Made by a program: the position numbers and the translations under genes. Shown piece by piece: positions 37,168 through 47,419 of a DNA stretch of 64,000 bases. Source of the stretch: an uncultured Paracoccaceae bacterium (GTDB lineage Bacteria > Pseudomonadota > Alphaproteobacteria > Rhodobacterales > Rhodobacteraceae); NCBI GenBank assembly GCA_947500005.1, contig CANMQJ010000016.1:1-64000 (forward strand), written 5' to 3'. Position 1 is the stretch's first letter; every line of letters starts with the position of its first letter. A model generated the notes under the pieces. It did no database searches, was not told where the DNA came from, and saw nothing but the letters and a program-made list of their open reading frames with translations.

Positions 37168-37213
37168 TTAACACTTCTTAAACCACCCAAGCGCTAGCAA
37201 TATCCCGTTAACC
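37168..37213. promoter_or_regulatory. Cluster of TTAA(C) half-sites upstream of the comM-like gene
   Basis: TTAACACTTCTTAA (37168-37181, spacing N6) and GTTAACC (37207-37213) within 65 nt of ATG 37230. Confidence 0.3.
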
Positions 37214-37229
37214 AAATGACGGGAGCAAC

Positions 37230-38744
37230 ATGGTCGCCCGCGCCTATACCGTGGCCTTTCAGGGGGTCGAGGCCCGCCCCGTCGAGGTGCAATGCGCCGT
37301 GACGCCGGGCCTGCCCGCGTTTTCCATCGTGGGCCTGCCCGACAAGGCGGTCTCCGAGGCGCGCGACCGGGTGCGCGCGGCCCTGTCCGCGATGGCCATC
37401 GCGCTGCCGTCGAAACGGATCACCATCAACCTCTCGCCCGCAGACCTGCCCAAGGAGGGCAGCCATTTCGACCTTCCCATCGCTCTCGCGCTTCTGGCGG
37501 CGCTTGAAATCGTGCCGGCGGATGCCGCCGAGCAGACCGTTGCGCTTGGGGAACTGTCGCTTGACGGCTCGCTCGTTCCGGTTGTGGGCGCGCTGCCCGC
37601 CGCGATGACGGCAGCGGAGGAGGAGCGTACGCTGCTTTGCCCCAAGGGATCGAGCGCCGAGGCCGCATGGGTCGATGCCGCGCAGGTGATCGGTGCCCAG
37701 ACACTGGCCGAGGTGGTCCGGCACTATACCGGCCAATCGCCCTTGCCTGCCGCGCAACCGGGCGAAGTGATCGCGCAGCCCTTCGCCCGCGACCTGCGTG
37801 ATGTGAAGGGGCAGGAGCGCGCCAAGCGCGCGATCGAAATCGCCGCCGCCGGACGCCATCACCTGATCATGATCGGAACACCCGGATCGGGCAAATCCAT
37901 GCTCGCCGCACGCATCCCAGGCATCCTGCCCCCGCTTACGGCAGCGGAGGCTCTGGAAACCTCGATGATCCACTCGCTTTGCGGACTGCTCGACGAGGGC
38001 GGGATCGACAGAACACGCCCCTTCCGCGAGCCGCACCACACCGCCTCGATGGCGGCCATCGTCGGCGGCGGAAAGGGCGCGAAACCGGGGGAAATATCGC
38101 TGGCTCACAACGGCGTGCTGTTCATGGACGAGTTTCCCGAGTTCCCGCGCACCGTCCTGGAAACCCTGCGCCAACCCATCGAGACGGGCGAGGTCATGGT
38201 GGCCCGCGCCAATGCCCATGTCCGCTATCCATGCCGCTTCATGCTGGTCGCGGCTGCCAATCCCTGCAAATGCGGCTACCTGTCAGATCCGGCCCGCGCC
38301 TGCTCGCGCGCGCCCGGCTGTGGCGAGGATTACCTGGGGCGCATATCGGGGCCCCTGATGGACAGGTTCGACCTGCGCCTCGAAGTGCCTCCCGTCAGCT
38401 TCTCGGATCTCGACCTGCCCCCGTCTGGAGAGGGTTCGGCAGCGGTGGCCGAACGGGTGGCCGGCGCGCGCGCCATTCAGGCGGGCCGATACGCGGGCGA
38501 GGCGCGCGTCAGGCAGAACTCCGATATCGAGGGACAGCTTCTCGAAGAGATCGCGACCCCCGATGCCGAGGGGCGCGCCCTTGTCACCCGGGCCGCGGAA
38601 CAGTTCGGGCTCTCGGCCCGCGCCTATCACCGCATCCTGCGTGTGGCGCGCACCATCGCCGATCTCGATGCCTCGGAAACCGTGCGCCGACCGCACGTCG
38701 CCGAAGCGTTGAGCTTTCGCATATCGGCACGGGTCGCCGCCTGA
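37230..38744 (+). CDS. YifB/ComM family Mg chelatase-like AAA ATPase
   Basis: GLPAFSIVGLPDKAVSEARDRVRAAL, GTPGSGKSMLAARIPGILPPL, FMDEFPEF. Confidence 0.95.
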   Translation: MVARAYTVAFQGVEARPVEVQCAVTPGLPAFSIVGLPDKAVSEARDRVRAALSAMAIALPSKRITINLSPADLPKEGSHFDLPIALALLAALEIVPADAAEQTVALGELSLDGSLVPVVGALPAAMTAAEEERTLLCPKGSSAEAAWVDAAQVIGAQTLAEVVRHYTGQSPLPAAQPGEVIAQPFARDLRDVKGQERAKRAIEIAAAGRHHLIMIGTPGSGKSMLAARIPGILPPLTAAEALETSMIHSLCGLLDEGGIDRTRPFREPHHTASMAAIVGGGKGAKPGEISLAHNGVLFMDEFPEFPRTVLETLRQPIETGEVMVARANAHVRYPCRFMLVAAANPCKCGYLSDPARACSRAPGCGEDYLGRISGPLMDRFDLRLEVPPVSFSDLDLPPSGEGSAAVAERVAGARAIQAGRYAGEARVRQNSDIEGQLLEEIATPDAEGRALVTRAAEQFGLSARAYHRILRVARTIADLDASETVRRPHVAEALSFRISARVAA

Positions 38745-38770
38745 GCGGTTCACCCCGCGCAGATCCACAA

Positions 38771-38789
38771 AATCCGGAGAGTTCTCCGG
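38771..38789 (-). terminator. Rho-independent-like terminator for gshB
   Basis: CCGGAGA-GT-TCTCCGG hairpin (38774-38789); on the minus strand followed by ATTTTGT. Confidence 0.6.
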
Positions 38790-38793
38790 CCCG

Positions 38794-39726
38794 TCAGAGC
38801 CGCGCCTCGATGGCTTCCCAGATGCGACCCGCGACATTCACCCCGTCGAACCGCTCCAGTTCCTGGATGCCGGTGGGCGAGGTCACGTTGATCTCGGTCA
38901 GGTAATCACCGATCACGTCGATACCAACGAAGATCTGCCCCTTCTCCCGCAAAAGCGGTCCGATCGCGGCGCAGATCTCGAGATCGCGCTCGGTCAGCCC
39001 GATCTTTTCCGGCCGCCCGCCCACATGCATGTTCGACCGTGTCTCACCCTCAGCCGGCACGCGGTTGATCGCGCCCACCGGCTCACCATCGACAAGGATC
39101 ACGCGCTTGTCGCCATTGCTTACATCGGGCAGGAATTTCTGCACTATGAGCGGTTCACGCGAGAAACCGGTGAACAACTCGTGCAACGAACCGAGATTGC
39201 GGTCATTGGCATCGAGTCGGAAAACCCCTGCCCCGCCATTGCCGTAAAGCGGCTTGAGGATGATGTCGCCATGCTTGGCCTTGAACGCCTTGATGGTGCT
39301 GAGATCGCGCGCAATCGTGGTGGGCGGGGTCAGATCGGGGAAATCCAGCACCAGCAGTTTCTCGGGATAGTTCCGAACCCAGAACGGGTCGTTCACCACC
39401 AGCGTCCGCCCCTTGAGACGATCCAGAAGATGCGTCGAAGTGATGTAGTGCATGTCGAAGGGTGGATCCTGGCGCAGCCAGACCACATCGAACTCGGCCA
39501 GGTCGACCTCGCGCATCGGGCCAAGTTCGGCGGGATCCCCCGCCACCCGCCGGACGGCCATGTCGTGGCCGCGCGCCGTGATGCGTCCTTCCTGATAGGC
39601 GAGGTGATCGGGCCCGTAGTAGAACAGCTCATGCCCGCGCGCCTGCGCCTCCTCGGCGAGGCGAAACGTGCTGTCGGCGTTGATGTTCACGGCCCCGATC
39701 GGGTCCATCTGAAAGGCGATCTTCAT
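38794..39726 (-). CDS. gshB: Glutathione synthase
   Basis: [48 protein letters not shown]. Confidence 0.96.
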   Translation of the reverse strand: MKIAFQMDPIGAVNINADSTFRLAEEAQARGHELFYYGPDHLAYQEGRITARGHDMAVRRVAGDPAELGPMREVDLAEFDVVWLRQDPPFDMHYITSTHLLDRLKGRTLVVNDPFWVRNYPEKLLVLDFPDLTPPTTIARDLSTIKAFKAKHGDIILKPLYGNGGAGVFRLDANDRNLGSLHELFTGFSREPLIVQKFLPDVSNGDKRVILVDGEPVGAINRVPAEGETRSNMHVGGRPEKIGLTERDLEICAAIGPLLREKGQIFVGIDVIGDYLTEINVTSPTGIQELERFDGVNVAGRIWEAIEARL

Positions 39727-39791
39727 GGCGCACGTCCCTTAGGTCTGACGCCCCGATACATGGCCTGTCCCGCCGGGGGGATCAATGGCGT

Positions 39792-40163
39792 TCAGCCATG
39801 CCCGAACGCGTTCTCGAGGATCTCGGCGGCCCCTGCCCCATCGACCAGGGCCACGTCGAACCGGGCGGGGGTCAAGCTTCCGCAGGGTTCCGTGTCGAGG
39901 AATTCGGCGGCCGATACCTGTATTCGCTCCATCTGCCGCCTGCTCAATCGTTCCGCCGCACGCGCGAAATCCCGGCTTTTCTTGACCTCGACAAAGATCA
40001 CGGTTTCGCCGTCGCGGACGATCAGGTCGATCTCACCGCCCTGTCCGCGCCACCGCCGGCAAGCAATGGTCAACCCGCGCCGCTCGTAAAGCTGCGCGAC
40101 GATTTCTTCGGCCGAATGCCCGGCGTGATATCCCGTTTCGCCGTGCCGGGCGCGCTGCGCCAT
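39792..40163 (-). CDS. YraN family (UPF0102) nuclease-like protein
   Basis: HSAEEIVAQLYERRGLTIACRRWRGQGGEIDLIVRDGETVIFVEVK; ATG 40163. Confidence 0.9.
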   Translation of the reverse strand: MAQRARHGETGYHAGHSAEEIVAQLYERRGLTIACRRWRGQGGEIDLIVRDGETVIFVEVKKSRDFARAAERLSRRQMERIQVSAAEFLDTEPCGSLTPARFDVALVDGAGAAEILENAFGHG

Positions 40164-40164
40164 A

Positions 40165-41040
40165 TCAGTCCTTTCCCATAGCGAGGGCGCGTTGATAGAC
40201 GGTGCGCCGCTTGAGCCCGAAGGCGCGCGCGACAAGATCGGCGGCATCCTTGACGGAATGGTCGGCCAGCGCGTCGCGCAACGCCGAATCTATGTCGGAG
40301 TCACTGACGGTTTCTGAACCGGCGCGATCGACCAGAACGACAACCTCGCCCTTGACCGGCTCGGCTGCGATCTGTTCAGCCAATTCAGAGAGTGTCGCGC
40401 GGCGAACTTCCTCGAATTTCTTGGTCAGCTCCCGGCACATGGCGGCCCGTCTGTCGGTGCCCAGAACGTCGGCCATGTCCGCAAGGCTCGCAGCCAGCCG
40501 TTTGGGCGATTCGTAGAAGACCAGCGTGCCGGGAATGGCCCGAACTTCCTCCAGCCGCGTGCGCCGGGCCGACGCGGCCGAAGGAAGAAAACCGGCGAAA
40601 AAGAACGCATCAGTGGGCAGCCCCGCCAAAGTGAGAGCCGCAAGAACCGCCGACGCGCCGGGCGCCACGCTCACCGTATGACCGGCCTCGGCAGCGGCGC
40701 GCGACAGGTCATACCCCGGATCGGCGATCAGCGGCATGCCGGCCTCCGAGGCGTATGCGACGGAGCGCCCCTCGGCCAGCGCCGCCAACAGCTTGGACCG
40801 TGCGCCCGCACCGCTGTGATCGTGGTAGGCAATGATCCGCCGTCCCTCGAGCGGCACACCATGAATCTCCATCAGCCGCCGCAGACTGCGCGTATCCTCG
40901 GCCGCGATCACATCGGCCGAGGCCAGAACGTCCAGCGCCCGTAGGGTCATGTCGCGCGCGGTGCCGATCGGCGTCGCCACGAAATGCAGTCCCGGCGGCA
41001 AACTGACCTTCTGGAAATTCAATGCTGGACCCGCTTTCAA
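40165..41040 (-). CDS. rsmI: 16S rRNA (cytidine(1402)-2'-O)-methyltransferase
   Basis: LHFVATPIGTARDMTLRALDVLASADVIAAEDTR, SEAGMPLIADPGYDLSRAA. Confidence 0.95.
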   Translation of the reverse strand: MKAGPALNFQKVSLPPGLHFVATPIGTARDMTLRALDVLASADVIAAEDTRSLRRLMEIHGVPLEGRRIIAYHDHSGAGARSKLLAALAEGRSVAYASEAGMPLIADPGYDLSRAAAEAGHTVSVAPGASAVLAALTLAGLPTDAFFFAGFLPSAASARRTRLEEVRAIPGTLVFYESPKRLAASLADMADVLGTDRRAAMCRELTKKFEEVRRATLSELAEQIAAEPVKGEVVVLVDRAGSETVSDSDIDSALRDALADHSVKDAADLVARAFGLKRRTVYQRALAMGKD

Positions 41041-41109
41041 TGGTGTCTATGATCTGATCTCGATCGGACCAGGCAGATCGACTGCCGGACAGAGGAGTTT
41101 CTCTTTCTT

Positions 41110-42285
41110 ATGTTTGCCCTTTTCAAGCCCGCCCGCAAGCTTGCCCTGACCGCCGCTGCGCTTGCTGCAACCGCGTTCCTTTCGGCCTGCGAACCGGTCG
41201 CCGTCGGCGGAGGAGGTCCCAGCATCGACACCTCGGCACCGGTTCCGGTGGCCCTGCTGGTGCCGCGCGGATCAGCGCAGGCCGGAGACGCGGTCCTGGC
41301 GCAGAGCCTGGAGAACGCGGCACGTCTGGCTATAGCGGACCTTGGAAACGTGCAGATCGACTTGCGCGTCTACGATACCGCCGGCGATCCGAACCGCGCC
41401 GCCGCGGTTGCCAGCCAGGCGGTAGACGAAGGCGCCCGGATCATCCTCGGGCCTGTTTATGCCCAGGCCGCGAATGCGGCGGGCCTTGCGGTGCTCAACC
41501 GTGACATCAACGTGTTGAGCTTTTCCAACAATGCGAGCATCGCCGGTGGAAACGTCTTTGTCCTGGGACCGACCTTCGAGAACACGGCCAACCGGCTGGT
41601 GAACTACGCCACGCGCCAGGGCAAGAGCAACGTCGTGGTCGTGCATTCCACCGATGCCGCCGGTCAGCAAGGCAGGGCCGCCGTCGCGCAAGCCCTTTCC
41701 GGCAGCCGTGCCCGCCTTGCCGGCAGCGTCGCCTATGACCTGTCGCAACAGAGCGTCATCGCCAGCGTCCCACAGATCAAGGCCGCCATCGAGAGCAATG
41801 GCGCCGACACGCTGTTCCTCACGTCGACCACGGCCGGTGCATTGCCGCTTTATTCGCAGCTTCTGCCGGAAAGCGGGATGCGATCGCCAACGCCGCAATT
41901 CATCGGCCTCACCCGTTGGGACATACCGGTTCAGACGCTTGAACTGCCCGGTGTGCAGGGCGGCTGGTTCGCCCTACCGGATCCCAGCAAGTCGCAGGTG
42001 TTCCGCCAGCGGTACCAGACAGCTTACGGCAGTGCGCCGCATCCGATCGGTGGGCTTGCCTATGACGGTATCGCCGCCATCGGGGCGCTTGTTGGGCAGG
42101 GCAAATCCGACGCGCTCACCGGTCGTGCCCTGACGCAGGGCGCAGGCTTCCAGGGGGTCGGCGGCGTGTTCCGCCTTCGCCCGGACGGCACCAACGAGCG
42201 TGGGCTTGCCGTAGCGACGATCCAGAACAAACAGGTGGTTGTGATTGACCCTGCCCCGCAAAGCTTCTCCGGCGCCGGTTTCTGA
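41110..42285 (+). CDS. Penicillin-binding protein activator (LpoA-like periplasmic-binding lipoprotein)
   Basis: Lipobox-like TAFLSACEP, VALLVPRGSAQAGDAVLAQSLENAARLA, ILGPVYAQAANAAG. Confidence 0.85.
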   Translation: MFALFKPARKLALTAAALAATAFLSACEPVAVGGGGPSIDTSAPVPVALLVPRGSAQAGDAVLAQSLENAARLAIADLGNVQIDLRVYDTAGDPNRAAAVASQAVDEGARIILGPVYAQAANAAGLAVLNRDINVLSFSNNASIAGGNVFVLGPTFENTANRLVNYATRQGKSNVVVVHSTDAAGQQGRAAVAQALSGSRARLAGSVAYDLSQQSVIASVPQIKAAIESNGADTLFLTSTTAGALPLYSQLLPESGMRSPTPQFIGLTRWDIPVQTLELPGVQGGWFALPDPSKSQVFRQRYQTAYGSAPHPIGGLAYDGIAAIGALVGQGKSDALTGRALTQGAGFQGVGGVFRLRPDGTNERGLAVATIQNKQVVVIDPAPQSFSGAGF

Positions 42286-45067
42286 GGCCCCGAATCCGCT
42301 CACTCCGGCCTTGCCGGGCGACCTGATCTGCGATCCCGCCGCCGTGTTCGACCCGGCGGCGGTTCTGGGTCGGGTGAATGCCGCTGTCGAAAGCTCTTCC
42401 GATAACGCGGCCCTGCGCACCGAAATCGTGCGGATCCTGCGCGAGATCCAAGCGCAAGGCCGCTCCGCGATCGCGGACGAGTTCGGAGCGAAACCCTTCG
42501 CCGCAAGGCCGTTGACTCGCGCCTATACCTACCTGACTGACGGCCTTGTGCGCACGGCGCTTTATGTCGCCAGCGAGCACATGCATCCGCTTGCAAACCC
42601 GACCGAGGGCGAAAGGATCGCCGTGCTCGCCGTAGGCGGTTACGGCCGGGGCGAAATGGCACCGTTTTCCGATGTCGACCTTCTGTTCCTGACGCCTTAC
42701 AAGGTCACCGCCTGGGCCGAGAGCGTGATCGAATCCATGCTCTACATCTTGTGGGATCTGCGGCTGAAGGTGGGCCATGCCTCGCGTACGATCCGCGACT
42801 GCGTGCGGCTGGGCTTGGAGGATTTCACCATCCGCACGGCTATGCTGGAACACAGGTTCCTGGCAGGGCACCAGCCGCTGGCGAATGATCTGGATCGCGC
42901 CTTGACGGCCGAAGTGTTCAAGGGCACCGGCCGCGACTTCGTCGAAGCCAAGCTCTCGGAACGCGACGCGCGCCACCGAAAGCAGGGCGAGCGCTATGTG
43001 GTCGAGCCCAATGTCAAGGAGGGCAAGGGCGGGTTGAGGGACCTCCAGTCGCTGTTCTGGATCGCCAAATATATCTACGGCGTGCAGGACGCCGCCGAAC
43101 TTGTCCCCCTGGGGGTGTTCACGCGTGAGGAATTCGCGACCTTCACGCAGGCCGAGGAATTCCTTTGGGCCGTGCGCGCACATATGCATCTGATCACCGG
43201 CCGGGCCACCGAACAGCTGACCTTCGACCTTCAGGTCGAGGTCGCCGAACGCATGGGATATGAGGACCGTGCCGGGCGTCGCGGCGTCGAGATCTTCATG
43301 CAGAAATATTTTCGCGAAGCCACGCGGGTGGGAGACCTGACCCGCTTCTTCCTGACCAAGCTCGAAGCGGCGCATGTAAAGAACGAGCCGTTGCTGGAAC
43401 GCATCTTTCGCCGCAAGCGCAAGGTCAAGGAGGGCTACCGGGTCGTCAACAACCGCCTCGATGTCGTCGACCCCGAGGCATTCCTGTCCGAGAAGGTGAA
43501 CCTGTTGCGTCTCTTCGAGGAAGCCTTGCGCACCGGCATGTTGATCCACCCGGACGCGATGCGCCTGGTGACGGCGAACCTGCACCTGATCGACGACGAG
43601 ATGCGCAACGACAAGGAAGCGCGGCGCATCTTTCTCGACCTGCTGCTGCGACATGGCAATCCCGAGCGTGCCTTGCGCCGGATGAACGAGCTGGGCGTTC
43701 TGGCGGCCTTCCTGCCCGAATTCGAACCCATCGTCGCGATGATGCAGTTCAACATGTATCACAGCTACACGGTGGACGAACACACGATCCAGTGCATCGC
43801 CCAGTTGGCACAGATCGAGAAAGGCGAGTTGGTCGAGGATCTGCCCGTCGCCTCGGGTATCCTCAAGCAGGGTGTGAACCGAAAGGTCCTCTACGTCGCG
43901 CTCCTGCTGCATGATATCGGAAAGGGCCGGCCCGAGGATCACTCGATCCTGGGGGCGCAGATCGCCCGCCGGGTCGCGCCCCGCCTCGGCCTGAGCAAGG
44001 CTGACAGCGAAACGGTGGAATGGCTGGTCCGCTATCACCTCGTGATGTCCGACATGGCGCAGAAACGCGATATCGCCGATCCCCGAACCGTGCGCGATTT
44101 CGCCAAGGCGGTGCAGACGGTCAAGCGACTCGACCTGCTGACGGTGCTTACGGTGTGCGACATTCGCGGTGTGGGCCCCAACACCTGGAACAACTGGAAG
44201 GCTGCGCTGATCCGCGCGCTCTATCGCCAGACGCGCCGCGCGCTCGAAGGCGGGATGGAGGCGCTGACGCGCGAGAACCGGGGCGTCGAGGCGAAGAAGG
44301 CCCTGCGCGAGGCGCTGCCCGACTGGCCGCGCGCCCTGCTCAAACGTGAGACGGCACGCCATTACGACCCCTACTGGCAGGGTCTGCACGTGACCGCCCA
44401 TGTCGATTTCGCCGAGATGCTGCGCACGCTCGAGGAAAAGGGCGACCCGGGCGGGATCGAGATCCGGCTGTACCCGGATGAGGATCGCGACGCCACCCGT
44501 GCCTGTTTCGCGATGGCGGATCATCCCGGGATCTTCGCCCGGATCGCCGGCGCGTTGGCGCTGGTGGGCGCGAATGTCGTCGATGCGCGCAGCTACACCA
44601 CCAAGGATGGATGGATCACCGACGCCTTCTGGGTTCAGGACGCCGAGGGCCACCCGTTCGAATCCGCGCGCCTGGAACGGCTGACCAAGATGATCCACAA
44701 GACCCTCAACGGCGAGGTGGTGGCCCGTGACGCACTGGTGTCGCGCGACCGGATCAAGAAGCGCGAAAAGGCGTTCAACGTCCCCACCCATATCACCTTC
44801 GACAATGACGGGTCGGACATCTACACCATCATCGAGGTCGATACCCGCGACCGGCCCGGCCTGCTCTACGATCTCGCGCGGGCGCTTGCGGCGGCGAATG
44901 TCTATGTGGCCAACGCGGTGATCGCGACCTACGGCGAGCAGGTTGTCGACAGTTTCTACGTCAAGGACATGTTCGGATTGAAATACTATTCCGAGGCCAA
45001 GCAACGCGCCCTTGAGGCGCGGTTGCGCAAGGCCATCGCCGAAGGCGCCGAGCGGGCGGCCAAATGA
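42245..45067 (+). CDS. glnD: [Protein-PII] uridylyltransferase
   Basis: VLAVGGYGRGEMAPFSDVDLLFL nucleotidyltransferase, HDIGKGRPEDHS HD domain, two C-terminal ACT domains; start codon uncertain (TTG 42245 overlaps upstream gene). Confidence 0.95.
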   Translation: MTLPRKASPAPVSEAPNPLTPALPGDLICDPAAVFDPAAVLGRVNAAVESSSDNAALRTEIVRILREIQAQGRSAIADEFGAKPFAARPLTRAYTYLTDGLVRTALYVASEHMHPLANPTEGERIAVLAVGGYGRGEMAPFSDVDLLFLTPYKVTAWAESVIESMLYILWDLRLKVGHASRTIRDCVRLGLEDFTIRTAMLEHRFLAGHQPLANDLDRALTAEVFKGTGRDFVEAKLSERDARHRKQGERYVVEPNVKEGKGGLRDLQSLFWIAKYIYGVQDAAELVPLGVFTREEFATFTQAEEFLWAVRAHMHLITGRATEQLTFDLQVEVAERMGYEDRAGRRGVEIFMQKYFREATRVGDLTRFFLTKLEAAHVKNEPLLERIFRRKRKVKEGYRVVNNRLDVVDPEAFLSEKVNLLRLFEEALRTGMLIHPDAMRLVTANLHLIDDEMRNDKEARRIFLDLLLRHGNPERALRRMNELGVLAAFLPEFEPIVAMMQFNMYHSYTVDEHTIQCIAQLAQIEKGELVEDLPVASGILKQGVNRKVLYVALLLHDIGKGRPEDHSILGAQIARRVAPRLGLSKADSETVEWLVRYHLVMSDMAQKRDIADPRTVRDFAKAVQTVKRLDLLTVLTVCDIRGVGPNTWNNWKAALIRALYRQTRRALEGGMEALTRENRGVEAKKALREALPDWPRALLKRETARHYDPYWQGLHVTAHVDFAEMLRTLEEKGDPGGIEIRLYPDEDRDATRACFAMADHPGIFARIAGALALVGANVVDARSYTTKDGWITDAFWVQDAEGHPFESARLERLTKMIHKTLNGEVVARDALVSRDRIKKREKAFNVPTHITFDNDGSDIYTIIEVDTRDRPGLLYDLARALAAANVYVANAVIATYGEQVVDSFYVKDMFGLKYYSEAKQRALEARLRKAIAEGAERAAK

Positions 45068-46608
45068 AGCCTATCCGCCTGGTCGCGGGCATGTTCACCG
45101 TCGGGTCCTGGACCTTGATGAGCCGGATCCTGGGGTTCCTGCGGGAAATCCTGCTGACGGCCTATATAGGTCCCGGCCCCGTGATGGATGCCTTCGTGGC
45201 CGCGTTCCGGCTGCCCAACCTGTTCCGCCGCTTCTTCGCCGAAGGGGCGTTCAACGCGGCCTTCGTGCCTATGTTCTCGAAGCGTTACGAGGCGGGCGAG
45301 GATGCGCAGGGCTTCGCGCAGGATGCGTTCAACTTGCTTGCGTTTTCGGTGCTGGCGCTGGTGGGGCTGGGCATGGTCTTCATGCCCGCGCTCGTATGGC
45401 TCACCGCCGAAGGGTTCGTGGGCGATGCGCGGTTCGGCATGACGGTGGAGTTCGGCCGCATCGTTTTCCCGTACATCCTCTTTATGTCGCTGGCTGCGCT
45501 GTTTTCCGGGGTCCTCAATGCGACCGGGCGCTTCGCGGCCGCAGCCGCCGCGCCGGTCCTGCTCAACATCTTCGCCTGTAGTGCGATGATCGGGGCGGCC
45601 ATTCTGGGTCAACCGGTTATCGACTGGCTGGTTCTGGTGATCCCGGTCGCCGGTGTGGCGCAACTGGCCATGGTCTGGACCGCAGCGCGGAACGCCGGAA
45701 TCCGCATCCGCCCCGGCCTGCCCCGACTGAGTTCCGAAATGCGCCATATGGTCCGCGTCGCAGTCCCGGCAGCGCTCGCCATGGGTGTGACGCAGGTAAA
45801 CCTTGTTGTCGGGCAACTCGTCGCCTCGCGAACCGAGAACGCGGTCAGTTGGCTGTTCGCCGCTGACCGCCTCTATCAACTCCCGCTTGGCGTGGTCGGC
45901 ATCGCGGTCGGCGTGGTTCTACTGCCGGACCTGTCGCGCCGGCTCCGCGCCGAGGACAGTGAGGGCGCGCGTCACGCCTTCTCCCGTGCCGGTGAGTTTT
46001 CGCTTTTCCTTACCCTGCCCTCGACCGTGGCTTTCGTGGTAATGCCCTTGCCACTCGTCTCGGTCCTTTTCGAACGCGGCGCCACGGGCCCCGAAGACAG
46101 CGCCGCCATCGCACTGGCCACCGCCATTTACGGGCTGGGCCTGCCCGCTTTCGTCCTCCAGAAAGTGCTGCAGCCGCTGTTCTTCGCCCGCGAGAACACC
46201 CGCGCGCCCTTTCACTATGCCGTTGTCGCGATGATCATCAACGCCGCCATCGCATTCGGCCTGTACCCCGTCCTGGGGTGGATCGCCCCCGCCATTGCCG
46301 CGTCGGTCGCGGCCTGGGCTATGGTTCTCCTCCTCATGCTCGGTGCACGATCCATGGGCGAGGTCGCGCAGTTCGACGCCCGCTTTCGCCAACGTATCTG
46401 GCGCATCCTGCTCTCCACCGCGATCATGGGCGCTCTGCTCTGGATCGCGCTCGAGGTTTTTGGCTGGACGACGCAATTGCCGCATTGGCGCTACCTTGCG
46501 CTGGCGGGCTTCATTGCCTTGGGCGGCGTCAGCTATTTCGCCGCCGCCCATGTAACCGGTGCCTTGCGGATCAGCGAATTGCGGCAGGCCCTGCGCCGGG
46601 GGCGCTGA
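45064..46608 (+). CDS. murJ: Lipid II flippase MurJ
   Basis: SRILGFLREILLTAYIGPGPVMDAFVAAFRLPNLFRRFFAEGAFNAAFVPMFS. Confidence 0.96.
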   Translation: MKPIRLVAGMFTVGSWTLMSRILGFLREILLTAYIGPGPVMDAFVAAFRLPNLFRRFFAEGAFNAAFVPMFSKRYEAGEDAQGFAQDAFNLLAFSVLALVGLGMVFMPALVWLTAEGFVGDARFGMTVEFGRIVFPYILFMSLAALFSGVLNATGRFAAAAAAPVLLNIFACSAMIGAAILGQPVIDWLVLVIPVAGVAQLAMVWTAARNAGIRIRPGLPRLSSEMRHMVRVAVPAALAMGVTQVNLVVGQLVASRTENAVSWLFAADRLYQLPLGVVGIAVGVVLLPDLSRRLRAEDSEGARHAFSRAGEFSLFLTLPSTVAFVVMPLPLVSVLFERGATGPEDSAAIALATAIYGLGLPAFVLQKVLQPLFFARENTRAPFHYAVVAMIINAAIAFGLYPVLGWIAPAIAASVAAWAMVLLLMLGARSMGEVAQFDARFRQRIWRILLSTAIMGALLWIALEVFGWTTQLPHWRYLALAGFIALGGVSYFAAAHVTGALRISELRQALRRGR

Positions 46609-46638
46609 AGCGCCGGGTGCAAGGCCGCCGAACTGCGA

Positions 46639-47319
46639 TCAGTCGTGCCTGATCCGCCCACGGATCCGCGCCCAGCCACCAGGAGCCACGAAAAAGCTGA
46701 GCAGGAAACCGGTTCCGAAGCCTGCCAGATCGGCCACCCAATCATTGGTTCCCCCGAACAGCAGGCCGAAGATCAGCTGGATTCCCATCAGGAACAGGAT
46801 CAGCGTGAAGGCCCGCGCCTGGTTCTCTCCCACCAGGGACAGCCGCCGCCAGAGGATCCAGGTGAACGCCCCGATCAATCCATAGACCGGGGGAAATCCG
46901 CCGATGAGCCACGCCTCGTCGAGAAGCAGCCCCCAGGCCAGCGCGCCCCCGACGCCGGACAGGACGAAAACGGCCAGCATCGCGGCACCGCCGAAGAGTT
47001 CGGCCACCATCTTGCCCATCGCCAGCAGGAACACGCAGACGAAAAGGGTCTGTGTGAAGGTTCCGTTCACGAAAGGATAGCTGATGAACCGCAGAAGATG
47101 CATCGCCGGGGCCTGTCCCGTCTCGACCATCCAGTTGAAGATCTGGCCCGAGAACCCGTAGCTCTGCAATGCGTCCAGCCGCCAGCCGACGGCGCCGGGT
47201 CCGCCGACGATGCCACGGGCACCCAGCGTGAAGGCCAGCTCCACGCCGATCATGAACAACACCAGCGCCACCACCACGGGCGGCAGCGGGTTGACGGGGG
47301 ACATATTCGGACTGCTCAT
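46639..47319 (-). CDS. Rhomboid family intramembrane protease-like protein
   Basis: Multi-TM, FISYPFVNGTFTQTLFVCVFLLAMGKMVAELFG, LSGVGGALAWGLL; ATG 47319. Confidence 0.75.
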   Translation of the reverse strand: MSSPNMSPVNPLPPVVVALVLFMIGVELAFTLGARGIVGGPGAVGWRLDALQSYGFSGQIFNWMVETGQAPAMHLLRFISYPFVNGTFTQTLFVCVFLLAMGKMVAELFGGAAMLAVFVLSGVGGALAWGLLLDEAWLIGGFPPVYGLIGAFTWILWRRLSLVGENQARAFTLILFLMGIQLIFGLLFGGTNDWVADLAGFGTGFLLSFFVAPGGWARIRGRIRHD

Positions 47320-47419
47320 CGGCCTTTTCCTTTCATCGAGGGGCGCCGGGCCATGTTGACGTCCCTTTGCCCCATGGGTAAGCGACGGTGGCCGATTTTT
47401 CCAGACGGGGAGCCCATCA

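Noticed and set aside
44655-44680. GTTCGAATCC tRNA-like T-loop string
   Set aside because: Lies inside glnD coding sequence with no cloverleaf.
42116-45004. 962-aa minus-strand ORF opposite glnD
   Set aside because: Antisense shadow of glnD, no recognisable domain.
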